Source of the DNA: Costus lasius
Taxonomy: Eukaryota; Streptophyta; Magnoliopsida; Zingiberales; Costaceae
Assembly: GCA_027563935.2 (NCBI GenBank)
Contig: CM050454.1
Span: 48,450,596 to 48,514,595, forward strand
Direction: 5' to 3'
Length of the DNA stretch: 64,000 nt
Under the pieces are notes generated by a model. The model had not been told where the DNA came from. It did not search any database and saw nothing but the letters and a program-made list of their open reading frames with translations. Position numbers and translations under genes: made by a program. The stretch's first letter is position 1, and each line of letters starts with the position of its first letter. Positions 47,132 to 59,162 of the stretch are shown piece by piece.

Positions 47132-48940
47132 GGTTTATATCTATGCATATGATTGCTTAATGCTATATTGTGATCCTTGTTTGCAAAACATGCTTAGATC
47201 TATATCTTACATGCGAATATGATTACACATGATTTATGTTTGCGCATGTTTCACACTAGGCGCATCTTTGTGATCTTTGTTGTTGATGTTTTATCAAAAG
47301 AATATCACTTGCACGCCTATCATTAGACTAAGCGCCTACTATAAACCCTTAGACGGGTTAGTAGGGTTGAAGTCATCCTCTAGGTTAGATCCAACTAGTC
47401 TGATCAGACCATCTGACAGCCTAGATGGGTCGACCAGATAGCACCCTTGCGCAAGCAAGAGGTGGCTATAGGTCGGCTGCATCATAGGTGTGTAGCGATG
47501 TCTGGTTGAGACGTCTGTTGAACGCACATGAGTTAGGCCCGGGCTCACACCCGTTTGCCAGACCTCATTGTGGTTGTTCAGCCCTTGGTGCATGCATAGT
47601 TGACCACTGGGTTGACTCAAGTCAGTTAGGACTTGGTGCATGCAAGGGCACAGGATCTGACTAAGTTGGATGAGTGGATCCCTATTATTGTACCGTTGTA
47701 AGGTTGTGGGGGCATATAAGAAAATTAAAATTGATGCCAATGCGGTTTTTGAAATTTTGTTTTCTTATTGGATCACATGCTGATGTTTGATGCCATATTG
47801 CCTGTTTATTTAATCTTATGTGGGCTGCCCATGTTAAATGTGTGCTGTGCTGGGGCCTGCGTGCCTGGTAAATTTTGTAAATTAATTTTTATATTGTGAT
47901 CAGCGAATCACATTGCATTTAATTTATAAAATGTAATTGACCTGCGAGTCAATCTTGTCTAGATAGATTAATATGTAAATTAATCAGACAAGAGCACTGA
48001 GCACACTTGGCAGAGGCGCATGCAGCAGTGGCTAGACCAGGTGGGAGGTCTAGGGTTCGTCCCTAGGACCTGGCGCATATTCCTGGTGGGCGCACCAGAG
48101 TTGCAGATGGCGCTTGGGCCCTGGGTTGGGCCAGATGAGAAGCAAAAGTCCCATGAAGAAAAGCAAGTGAAGACTTAAGTTTATTTAAGGTCTTACTTAG
48201 GCTATGGGCTTTTACCACATAAGATCCATGCTTTCTTTTATTGTTTAATATTAGAATTGCATGATTAGTTTATCTTCTGCTATCACCATAGGAATTGCAT
48301 GATAGTGAAGAAGATAAAAGACCGTTAAAATCTAACGATTAAATATCAAGCTCGTAAGCCTTCTGACACGAAACCTCACTGTTCTGATTATCGTTGGAGC
48401 CGTGTTGTACCCACTCAGTGGGCACGTCCATCTATCTTCAAACGGTGTGTGATTTCACCTGCGTGTTACAGAGAAGGGATTTATCGCTTCTCGTTGCTCA
48501 GCATAGCACGTGGTGGTCCAGGGTGTAGGTCGGGTCAGCTTGGCCATGTAGGCTACATATGTGGCGCATATGGTAGCACATGGAGGCAGCCATCTGTGGG
48601 ATCAGAGATTGTGTTGTACCAACTCAGTTGGCACAGTCTGCTGGATCGCCCAGATGAAGGGGAATCGCACGGGTTGGCGATTGGCAGGGACTGCCTACCA
48701 GAGATTAGTGCTTGTACTCTCTGTGCATCTTATCTCGCCTGAGCGGGACGCGGAGACCAAGTATGAAATCTGGATCCCATCTCACTAAAAGAGTTCTACT
48801 CTTTCGGGCTGTTTTGCTGGATTTTTTAGCCAGATAAAATAGTGAGAAAAAGAATCATTCTTAAGTCCTGATTGATTCTTTACATTGATACTGACCTTGC
48901 TGTTCTTGCATTTTTGTAGATTCCTGCAGCAACGAACACC
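47132..48940 (+). other. Co-D 5' leader (~1.8 kb)
   Basis: It is untranslated and homologous to the other three leaders. It contains GGTGGGAGGTCTAGGGTTCG (48041-48060), a B-box-like motif, and ends with CTTGCATTTTTGTAG before the gag start, which looks like a polypyrimidine tract and AG acceptor. No credible ORF is present. Confidence 0.7.
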
Positions 48941-51900
48941 ATGAGCTTCAATGTGCGATCCCTACTGGAAAGGGAGAAGTTTGCTGGGCCAAACTTCTCA
49001 GACTGGTACGGACACCTTAAGATTGTTCTTAAGGCAGAGAGGAAACTGTATGTCCTCGAGTCGGCGATACCGCCGCAGCCCGCTCCGAACGCCGCAAGGG
49101 CGGTTCGGGAAACCTATGAAAAGCACGTCAATGATAGCATTGATGTCGCTTGCCTGATGCTAGCGTCTATGACGCCACCGCTGCACCGTCAGCATGAGGA
49201 TATGTCGGCTATAGAAATTATAGCGAACCTCAAGATGCTGTATGCTGCACAGGCGAGGACAGAACGCTATAATCTGACGAAGCTCTTCTTTCAGAGCAAA
49301 CTGGCTGAAGGGAGCCCAGTGGGAGCTCACGTGCTCAAGATGATTGGGCACAAAGAGGCTCTAGAAAAACTGGGGCATACCATCAACCAGGAGCTTGCTG
49401 TAGATATTATTCTGCAGTCTCTCCCGCCTTCATTCGACGCGTTCATTATTAACTTTAATATGAACAAAATCGACTGTACTCCGGCAGAGCTGCTCAATAT
49501 GCTCTTGACTACTGAGGAAACTCTGAAGGGAAAGCCTTCAACCTCTGTCTTACTGGTTCCTTCTAGGAACAAGAAGAAGGGGAAGAAGGGCAAGGCCCCG
49601 GTCAAGAACTACAGTAAGGCTCTGAAACAGAAGGTAAAACGGTCCAAGGAATACAGGTGTTTCCACTGTGGCCAGCTAGGTCACTGGAAAAAGGACTGTA
49701 AAGCGCTCCAAGGAGATAAGAGGGGAAGCATCGCTTCTGGCTCAGGTATATTCGTGACTGAAGTCATGTTTTCATCTTCTTCTATTTCATGGGTGTTGGA
49801 CACTGCATGTGGAGTTCACATTTGTTCAAATGTATAGGAACTCAAGAGAAGAAGACAGGTGGGACAGCATGAGGTAGACCTACGAGTAGGAAACGGGGCA
49901 CGGGTTGCTGCTGTTGCTGTAGGAGACTATTTCATTTCTTTGCCATCTGGACTTGTATTGGAACTAAACAGTTGTTATTTTGTTCCCAGTATTACTAAAA
50001 ATATTATCTCTATTCCTGCTCTTGTCAGGAAAGGATTTTCCTTTGAATGCAATATTTCAAAGTGTGTTTTATCTTATGATAATATTGTTTATGCAACTGG
50101 TTCAATTAACAATGGGTTATTCATGTTGGACATGGAATGTTCGATACAAAATATTGATAATAAGAAAGCCAAGTATGCTGATGACAGCACCTTGCTATGG
50201 CATAGTCGTTTAGGCCATATCAACGAGAAACGCATTAAGCGGTTGCATGAACATGGACTGCTGGGATCATTCTCCTATGAGGAGATTGATACATGCAAAG
50301 CTTGTTTGATGGGTAAAATGACGAAGTCACCTTTTCTTCACAAAGGTCAAAGGGCTTCAGGTTTACTTGACCTTATACACAGTGATGTGTGTGGGCCATT
50401 TAGTAAACATGCCAGAGGTGGCTATCAGTACTTCATTACCTTTACTGATGATTTCAGTAGATACGGTTATGTCTATCTGATGAGACATAAGAGTGAATCT
50501 TTTGACAAGTTCAAAGAGTTCAAGAATGAAGTACAAAATCAGCTAGGCCGAAATATCAAGGCACTTCGCTCAGATCGAGGTGGAGAATACCTAAGTCACG
50601 CGTTTACTGACTATCTAAAGGAGTGTGGGATTATCTCACAGCTCACTCCACCAGGAACACCGCAATGGAATGGTGTGTCCGAGAGGAGAAATAGAACGTT
50701 GCTTGATATGGTTCGTTCTATGATGAGTCAGGCTACTCTACCTTACTCCTTTTGGGGGTTTGCACTGGAAACAGCTGCAAAGGTACTAAACCGAGTGCCA
50801 TCCAAGGCAGTTTCTAAGACTCCATATGAATTATGGTATGGGAAACAGCCAAGCTTGACATTTATCAGGATCTGGGGCTGCGAGGCTTATGTCAAAAAGC
50901 TCGCCTCTGGGAAACTGGAGAGCAGATCTGAGAAATGCATCTTTGTCGGTTACCCTAAGGAAACTAAGGGTTATTATTTCTACGATCCCAAAGAGAACAA
51001 GGTTTTTGTTGCTCGGACGGCCATATTTCTTGAGAAGGAGTTTCTTCTGCAAGAGGCCAGTGGGAGAGAAATAAAGCTGGAAGAGAATCCAGAGGAAGGA
51101 CAAAGTAGTCAAGCGCAGTTGGATGAGCCTGAGCTGGTAGAACAGGTTATTGAACAACCTGAGGCTCAGACATCACGGGAACCGCAAAGATCGGGAAGGA
51201 TCCGTCGTCAGCCTGAGCGCTATGACGGAGTCTACATCATTGATAATGATGAACCCCTCACTTATGCGGATGCGGTCAGTGGACCGGAGTCAGCGAGATG
51301 GCTTGAAGCTATGCGCGCCGAGATGGACTCCATGTCAGATAACCAAGTCTGGGATTTGGTTGATCCGCCTCCGGGAGTAATCCCTATAGGCTGCAAATGG
51401 ATCTTCAAGAAGAAGATTGACATGGATGGTAACGTGGTTACCTATAAAGGCAGGCTAGTTGCGAAAGGTTTCAAACAAATCTACGGGATAGATTATGATG
51501 AAACTTTCTCACCTGTAGCTATGTTCAAGTCTATTCGGATTCTTTTCGCGATAGCAGCATATTATGATTATGAGATCTGGCAGATGGATGTGAAAACAGC
51601 TTTCCTGAATGGAAATCTGGATGAGGATGTGTACATGACACAACCTGAGGGTTTCACTGATCCATCAGATCGTCATAAAATATGCAAATTAAAGAAGTCC
51701 ATTTATGGACTTAAGTAAGCATCAAGAAGCTGGAATATTCGTTTTGATGAATCAGTCACTGAATTTGGTTTCATCAAGAACGAGGATGACCCATGTGTAT
51801 ATAAGAGGTTTAGTGGGAGCGTGATTACTTTCCTAGTCCTCTACGTCGATGATATCTTGATCATTGGAAACGACATTCCTGAAATGCATGCGGTTAAGGC

Positions 51901-52825
51901 ATGGTTAAGGAAATGTTTCCAGATGAAAGATTTAGGAGAAACAGCCTATGTATTAGGTGTGAAGATCTACAGGGATAGATCTAAGAGGCTTCTCGGGCTG
52001 TGCCAGAGTACTTACATCGATAAAGTCCCGGAAAGATTTCATTTAGAGAATTCTAAAAGAGGATATCTTCCAGTCAGACATGGTCTGAATCTTTCGAAGA
52101 GTCAGTGTCCACAAACACAGACTGAGAAAGATGAAATCGACAATACGCCTTATGCTTCGGCTATTGGATCCATTATGTATGCGATGTTGTGTACTCGCCC
52201 AGACGTCGCTTACGGGTTAAGCGTGACCAGTCGGTTCCAAAGTAATCCAGGTATGGCGCACTGGATTGCAGTCAAGAACATCTTGAAATATCTTCGGAGG
52301 ACCAAAGATATGTTCTTGATATATGGTGGTCAGGAAGAACTCAGTATTGAAGGATATACTGACGCTTCGTTCCAGTCTGACCAGTATGATTTCCGATCGC
52401 AATCAGGCTATGTTTTTAGCTTGAATGGAGGTGCAGTGGTGTGGAAAAGTTTCAAACAGTCAACTGTTGCTGATTCCACAACAGAAGCCGAGTATGTTGC
52501 AGCCTCGGAAGCATCCAAGGAGGCAGTGTGGATTCGTAAGTTCGTGAGAGAACTTGGTGTCGTTCCTTCAAGTGCAGATCCTTTGGTTATCTTCTGTGAT
52601 AACACTGGAGCAATCGCACAAGCAAAGGAACCACGGTCGCACCAGAAGTCCAAGCACATACAGAGACGGTTTCACTTGATCCGGGAGATCATAGATCGTG
52701 GCGAGATCAAAGTCTGCAAGGTACATACAGATGACAATCTGGCAGACCCACTTACCAAGCCTCTGGCGCAGCAGAAGCATGAGAAGCACTGTAATAATAT
52801 GGGTTTGAGATTTCTCAACCATTAG
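48941..52825 (+). pseudogene. Co-D gag-pol polyprotein, two nonsense mutations
   Basis: One continuous frame runs from ATG 48941 (MSFNVRSLLERE) to RFLNH. It is interrupted only by TAG at 49835-49837 (Gln codon CAG in the other copies, just after the protease motif DTACGVHICSNV) and TAA at 51716-51718 (CAA in the others, in the RT after SIYGLK). Both are C-to-T changes. Gag, zinc knuckle CFHCGQLGHWKKDC, integrase D-35-E, YVDD and the RNase H motifs are all present. No indel disrupts the frame. Readthrough would be needed at two sites, so I treat the copy as inactive, though recently active given the near-identical LTRs. Confidence 0.93.
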
Positions 52826-52829
52826 ATTA

Positions 52830-52845
52830 AGTGCAAGTGGGAGAT
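52830..52845 (+). other. Co-D polypurine tract
   Basis: AAGTGGGAGAT directly precedes the 3' LTR start TGTTGGGG. Confidence 0.8.
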
Positions 52846-54537
52846 TGTTGGGGTATGCCCTTAAGGCTAATGTTTGAGGCCTTTGGGATTGTAACAGTAT
52901 CATGTAATAAACTGTTATGTTTATAAAGGCATGGTTGTTATTCAGTTAAGCTACATTGTCTGCTGCAATATATGTTCTTCTGAATAATGTCTCAAAGTTG
53001 TTCAGCTAGGCTGACATGCAGTTAAGTCCTTAGTCGAGATATCTTGGTGAACTTGAGACAGCCTTGATATGCTTGAGACTAATATGTGTTCTAATCTTAT
53101 AGGATGCTTCGAGCATGGAATAAGATGTAGACTCATGGGTACATTGGATGTACTGGACAGACCCTACTAGGATATTCAATTGCTTGTCACAATGTGAATA
53201 ATCCTTGTTTGCTACAAGTGGCACATCTCCTCTGACTTGAGATCACTTGTGTTTCTAAATGATGATTGTCATTGTTTTGAGGTAGTTCAATATCATTTGA
53301 AACATAATGGTTATAGACTATCTTGGATAATGATCATGAGTCAGGTTAGGGCACTAGTGATAGACATAGGATTGCCGTCTCCTTGTTTAAGGAGTGTGGT
53401 GTTCTAAAGGGGCCCCCCCGGCTAAGATGATTGAGAAAGTGTATGGCCATACCCAGGTGACTGTGTTCATCTGATCTAATCATGCTCATCATATTGGAGC
53501 TACAAGCTTGACACGCTTGTCCAATAAGAACATCCAGTGGCAAAGGAAATATGTATGCCTAGTGAAAAGGATTCACACTTGAGCTGTGTTTTGGGTGTAG
53601 TCTTGGAAGACTCTTTCCTTTATATCGGGAGACAGTGATGTGTTGCTAGATACCCCTCACTGATCGTGATAACGTAAGTTATCGTTACCGACATTTAAAG
53701 GAAACCCTCAGGGTCGCACAATTTGATGATATGGCTTACTTAAGTCAGATCGTGTGGACTGAATTGTTTCGGTTCAGTTTAAAGGGATTTAAACTCTGAT
53801 TGTAAGTGAGATCTGGTCTGATCATGTTTGATTGATTAGGGCTTGAGATCAGTAAGCTTCGATCGAGAGTGTTGATGCTAGATCGATCAGATCTGAAGCA
53901 TCTGGAGATGAATGGTCAGATCTAGGACCTTAGGGTCTAATTCGATCTAGACTTAATGTTTGGGCTGATTTGGTTTGGTCATTGAACCAAACATCTTGAA
54001 CCGGCTCATGAGTTGAGCGCAAGGTTCAGGTGGGTGAAGAGAGTTGCACATGGTTCACTTGGTGAACGCATAACGCATGTAATCAAGGCTTGCTATTTTG
54101 GGAACTTTCGGTTTTCAAAGTGGGAACGTTTCCACGTTCACTTGCAACGCCTCCTCTCTATTCCTCTCGCTAATTCGCTCTTGGCATTGGACGACTCATG
54201 GCTTGCGGCGTGAAGGTTGACGTCAAGAGGATTCGGCCAAGTTTTTCATCACATCATCCCTCAAACGATCAAGGAAGCTTTGGAGCATTGCTAGCACAAA
54301 TCGCCCCAAAGAAGTAGGCCTTCTTCCTCTTGTGTGCGACAACCTTTGGAGGAGATCTCTTTTGCTTTCTTCTTCCAAGACACCATCCAAGAGATGGCGA
54401 CGGTATGGATCCTTCTCATATCTATCTAAGTTGATCATATGCGATAGAAAGATCTATGAAAGCCCTTCTTCCGCTTGCAAAATTTTATTCACCACCCTAA
54501 TAGGGTTTTCGCCCCCCTCTTGAAAGGGGTTCCTTCA
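52846..54537 (+). repeat. Co-D 3' LTR (1692 bp)
   Basis: It is the same length as the 5' LTR and followed by TSD GTATA. Confidence 0.94.
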
Positions 54538-55289
54538 GTATAACTGTGCCAGGATTCGACACCCAGGATTCACAAAGCATGCAAACAACGATTTTCGAAA
54601 AATAGCGTTTTGTATTTTTATAAAGTAGAGAAAACCGAAATTAAACTAACGAAGTTTGAAAGTAGTGTTTTTGTATTTTTAATAAGAAATCCGAATTAAC
54701 TACTTGCAAGAAATAAGATAGAGCTACACTACTTGCTTCAAAGAAAATGACAATAATTGTAAAGTAGACTTACAGCGCGGCCCTTGAGAATAGAAGGACC
54801 GTCCTTCCCGTTCTTCACCGGTCCTACTCTGATGGAAGGTGTAGATTACACACAGGGCAATCAGCAATCCCACACAGGCGTGGGTGAATTATAAAACAGA
54901 TTAAATGACTACACAATCAAAAGTCAAGAGGGAGGCTAGTCCTCCAAATTCTCTTGCTAACACAAGTATGGGACTAACTAAGAGAGGGGGGAAGAAGAGG
55001 GAAGAGGGATGCGCCAAACTCCTTTCCTTGCGCCAACTCCTACAATTGCGAGGGAAGTGTAGTAAGATGCTCTTAAGTTGTATGAAGAAAGAACACAAGA
55101 GGTTAGAACACTTAACTTATAGAATCGCCTTGAAGAGATCAAGGAGTGCTTCCATGTTCTATGCGCCACTTGAGTTGTTGTTCTTGCTTTGATGTTGATA
55201 GCTCTCGGCTTGACTTGGATGAAGTGATGATGAGGAGAAGGGGAAGGGAGTCTCGGCTCTTGGAGAGGGAAAGAGGAAGATGAGGGGGT

Positions 55290-55362
55290 TTTGGGCGACA
55301 CAAGCACCCTAAGGAGAAGAAGTAGGCGACACAAGCACCTAGGCGACACAAGCACCTTTCTT
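55290..55362. repeat. Three GCGACACAAGCACC repeats in Gy4 LTR
   Basis: GGCGACACAAGCACCT occurs three times, twice directly adjacent and once after an ~18-bp A/G-rich spacer, just downstream (minus strand) of the TATA box. Confidence 0.8.
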
Positions 55363-55427
55363 TGGCTAGGAAACTAGTCAACAATTTTATTTCAACAATG
55401 CTTAATGCACATGATGCGATGGGGACA

Positions 55428-55435
55428 TATTTATA
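55428..55435 (-). promoter_or_regulatory. TATA box of Gy4 3' LTR
   Basis: The minus strand reads CCTATAAATATG. It is the best core promoter candidate in this LTR. Confidence 0.6.
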
Positions 55436-55729
55436 GGTGGCTAAGGGATGAGGGCAAGGTGGTCATTGGCCCCTTGCGCCCCTTACAAACTTGGATTAAA
55501 TTCGAAAATGGTGGCAAGACATTAAATGGCTGATCTTGTTGCTTCCTTTGGATGTCTTGAAATGGTGAGTCTTTGAATTTTGAATTGATTATCTTCCTTG
55601 GAGATGTGGGCGCATATGAGGAGGGAATTTGAATTCGAAATCCTTCCTTGTTGTCTTGGGCGGCAATGAGAAGAAGGAAATAATCCTTCCCCTAATTGTG
55701 GATCTAAATGATGTAATTCCTTGATTGGT

Positions 55730-58700
55730 TGTAACATCCCGTTATCTTAACCCCAAACAAATGGCACAAATCATGAAAGAAACAGGATGTTTCATATAAG
55801 ATCGATTCATATGCTAGGTAAAACCGAGTTCAAGAAAACACGATCTGAAAATTTCCACAAACCCATACATAAATATCCACAAAACACAAATCTCATAAAT
55901 CACATAAGGGTACCTGCCACCACGCAATCCTTGCACTAGACATATGCAAGGCAACAGTTATATCAAATCCGATGGCATAAATACAATTCGATTCGAAATT
56001 CAAAGCGAAGCCACAAAGTCGATTTTATAAACTCATACCAAACACCGAAACCAGGCTGAGGCCCGCGGTGACACAAAAAATCAAACTCATTTAACAGCCA
56101 CAATCTGGCATCATAGGTTCACATAGATTCACATAGTTCACATCATTCATATAGTTCGTATAACTCATATAGTTCGGCCACAACCGGCCTCATAATTAAG
56201 CACAAAAGTTCTTAAACATAATCACAGCAAACTAGCATAATGTCCACGCCAATGCTAACTCAAGAAATGCGCCCCTGCTCTATGCCTGAAAATAGTGAGG
56301 GGTGAGCTACACAGCCCAGTGAGTGGATAGTCTAAATCGACCATCCATAACATACATTCAAAAATATAGGCAGATTATTTTAAAAATCTTTAACAGAACA
56401 TTATGTCAATATACAACAAGATTAAATACAGAAGTCATATAAACAGCCAGATGTACACACCAACATATAACAAACTCAGGTTCTAAACAAACTCAGGTTC
56501 TAGAGTTATACTCTAAACCAACTAAACACACCAATACTTAGTTAACCTAGTTGTCCAGCATATTCAGTAGTGACCAATATGGTCTAACCCGGCTTTGGCC
56601 TAAGCACTGGGAGCTGCAAAATCTCGTGCAACACATAAACATGGACAGTGAGTAGAATCAAGAGGTGGCCCCCGCCAGGTCACGACGTGGCACTTTGCTC
56701 TAAAACACCCCATAAACACATCGATGGATTGTGTGTAGATTCAAGAGGTGGCCCCCGCCGGTTCACGACGTGGCACTTTGCTCTACGACACCCCATATCA
56801 CAAAAAGAGTGATGACATCAAGAGGTGGCCCCTGTCCGACCAAGACATGGCACTTTGCGTCAAAACCCGTTCTCCCAAAAGGTTCCTACTGGACAACAGA
56901 CACATCTTATATCTTATTTCACAACGGTGGACTCCTAAGTGTCAACTAGACTCTAGGATAGTCATCACAATAATCACAACAGGCAGGCTGAACAACAACC
57001 CCCTCTTTTATCACAATAATCACATCAGGCAGGCTGAACAACAACCCCCCCACATATCACAATACAGGGCTGAAATTCAAACCCTTAACATATCACATAT
57101 AGACTATCCCCTTGAGTACACAGTTACACTTAGCCTTAGTCCTAACCATTCCATGATCACAACACATAATATTCATAATTCACATAACCACATAATATTA
57201 AAAAATCACATAATCACATAATAAAAATCACATAATCACGTAATTATTCAAAAATCACATAATCACATAGTAGTGTAGTCCTTAGGTTTCATGCTGATTA
57301 GTTCAGTCTAACCTTGCTATGTTATCACCCAAAGTTATCAATCAATATTTCATGTCATTACTTTCTGCATACACCATTCAATTAAAAATACATAATAATA
57401 CAGAAAATTCACTAAATTTCGTTCACAATTAACATAAATGCAGAATATCACATATTCATAGTTTTCTACTAGTTCTGATAACAAAAGACAGAAATACCCC
57501 TAGTTCAAAGTTTAAGTCATACAAGAAAAGTTATCCAAAAATTTCGTAAAAATATTCATTACGTCCCTCATGATCCCTAGATTCGTAATTTCAAGTTTTC
57601 CCCAATTTTAACTAGGAAATTTACCGAATTACCCCAAGGTCAACTTCAGTCAACAGAAACTTTTATTTCTAAAAATTCCCAAAAAAATACAGTAGAGTCC
57701 TCATATACCTAATTTCATGAATATCAAGTTTTCCCCAATTTTTACCCATGCATTTGGGCGTAATTTCGAGAAGAAGGGTCGAAATTCTCATTCAAACCCT
57801 AAACTTCATGCAATTGAAAAACTAAAGCTACATACATGCTTAAACAAGGTCTAATTGATGATTAGAAGCCTTAAAAATGTAAAGCCCTAATTGTCATGCA
57901 ACCTAGGGTTTCGAATTTTTAGGGAAAAGCAAAGAAAACGTATACAACTTGCAATCAAGGTTCATGTCATGTTTCTAGGCATCAAACTTCTCTAAAACAA
58001 ACAATACATCCAAAATTCATGAACTAGGTGAAGGAGAAAATCCACTCACCTCAACCGTGAACACCAAGATGAAGAATCTCTCTTACAAACTCGTCTAAGG
58101 CCTTGAAAGACGCCACCAAATATCGCCAACAATGGAAGAGAAACACCACCAACACCAAAGACGCCGGCCAAGGGAAGAAAGGAAGAGGAAGAAAGGAATT
58201 TCGCCTCCAAGCCTCCAAGAATCGCCCAAGCCTTCAAGCCGTCGCCCTAAGGTTTCTTCCAAGCCAAAAACGCCAATTCTCCTACCCTAGTCGAAATTAC
58301 CAACTTGAATTTTCGGTTTTTAAATTTTAAACCCGCTAACCAATTAATTCAAATAGGGTTTAACCCACTAACTAATTAATTCGAATTTTAAACTCAAAAT
58401 CCATCTAATTTAAGTGTAAACCCAATAACTAATTAATTTAACCATTAACTAACAATTTAACCATTCACTTAAACGAAAATCCAATAAGGATTTAACTTAA
58501 CATCCAATAAGGTCTATTTAATTAATTACAAATTAACAACCAATAAATTTCTAATTAATTAATTATAAATTAACAACCAATAAACTCTAATCAATTAATT
58601 ACAAATTAACAATCAATAAGCCAGTTAATTAACATCCAATAAGCTAGTTAATTAACATCCAATACTGCTTAACGTAATATCCACAGTCAATGATTTTATT

Positions 58701-58748
58701 TAAATCAAAAATAATACTTACCAGGACTTAAGATCCTTGGATCTTACA
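55730..58748. mobile_element. F: ~3.0-kb solo LTR or non-autonomous element
   Basis: It is bounded by TGTAACATCC and GGATCTTACA (TGTAA/TTACA ends) with an exact TSD TTGGT at 55725-55729 and 58749-58753. No primer site, gag or pol sequence is inside. The length and TGTAACATCCC start would suit a long chromovirus-type LTR, but I cannot prove the family. Contents: tandem repeats (56659-56863 and 56955-57060), AT-rich sequence, and ATTAATTA-rich sequence at the right end (58330-58690). Open frames at 56748-57221 and 58103-58330 show no recognisable domain. Strand is undetermined. Confidence 0.8.
56659..56863. repeat. Three ~80-bp tandem repeats in F
   Basis: CAAGAGGTGGCCCCCGCC and CACGACGTGGCACTTTG recur at 56659, 56742 and about 56819 (third copy more diverged), spaced 83 and 77 bp. 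A second two-copy repeat containing CAGGCAGGCTGAACAACAAC follows at 56955-57060. Confidence 0.8.
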
Positions 58749-59162
58749 TTGGTGGATCTAGATGGAGCGCCTCCTTGATTGGTGGATCTTGATGAGCTTT
58801 TGCTTCCATTTGTTGCTTGAGGGTGGCGCAAATGAATCCATGGGTTGATATCTTATTCAATTGGAAAGGGCCTTGGAGTGGGGCTTTGAAGTGGAGTTGA
58901 GTTGGAAGTCCCCTTTGAGCTAGTTTGAAGTGAGCCTTCCAAAATGGGAATTAGCTCCATGGAGTAGAGTGAGCTAGCTAGCTTGTATCCCTTGAGCCAT
59001 CTTTAAATGTGTCCAACTACATGCACTAACCTACCATGATATTACAATGCACAACCTACCAACAACATTCATAAAATAAACTACATGGTAGACTTTTGGG
59101 TGGAACTAACCTATCATGCCATGCAATGCAAATATGGAAAGTACTAAAAAGGAAAGTGGACT
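58749..59162 (-). other. Gy4 3' LTR remainder (U3) and 3' UTR
   Basis: It lies between F and the gag-pol stop. It should hold the start of the Gy4 3' LTR and the polypurine tract on the minus strand, but I cannot place the boundary because the other LTR is outside the window. No gene is seen. Confidence 0.5.

Larger units (their letters stand above)
45426..54537 (+). mobile_element. Co-D: full-length Ty1/copia element (+)
   Basis: The LTRs 45426-47117 and 52846-54537 are both 1692 bp and differ at about 8 positions by eye, fewer than Co-A or Co-B, so it is probably the youngest copy. TSD GTATA is at 45421-45425 and 54538-54542. It is inserted in the right arm of Pal. Confidence 0.94.
45010..54564. 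repeat. Pal: SINE-like insertion forming a long palindrome, split by Co-D
   Basis: The left arm is 45211-45328 and the right arm 45329-45425 continued at 54543-54564. The arms are reverse complements over ~118 bp with a 1-nt indel and very few mismatches; the centre is GAGCTGCAGCTC. Each arm holds a tRNA-like segment. Left of the palindrome, 45010-45210 looks like the rest of the SINE-like body and includes tandem repeats. AGG flanks both sides of the insertion in the LTR (45007-45009 and 54565-54567), but the uninterrupted LTR has GGGTA here, so a target duplication is not proven. Co-D (TSD GTATA) entered the right arm later. Confidence 0.75.
54565..55729 (-). repeat. Gy4 3' LTR, main part (U5, R and part of U3)
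   Basis: It starts (on +) with ATTCACAAAGCATGCAAAC, which recurs in the other LTR at 63963. On the minus strand it carries a TATA box (55428-55435) and downstream leader-like sequence. Short open frames in 54900-55390 are not conserved coding. It is cut at TTGGT (55725-55729) by F. Confidence 0.8.

Noticed and set aside
54905..55384. Several overlapping 80-125-codon frames in the Gy4 LTR
   Set aside because: Low-complexity Ser/Leu/Pro translations on both strands within a promoter-containing LTR; shadows rather than genes.
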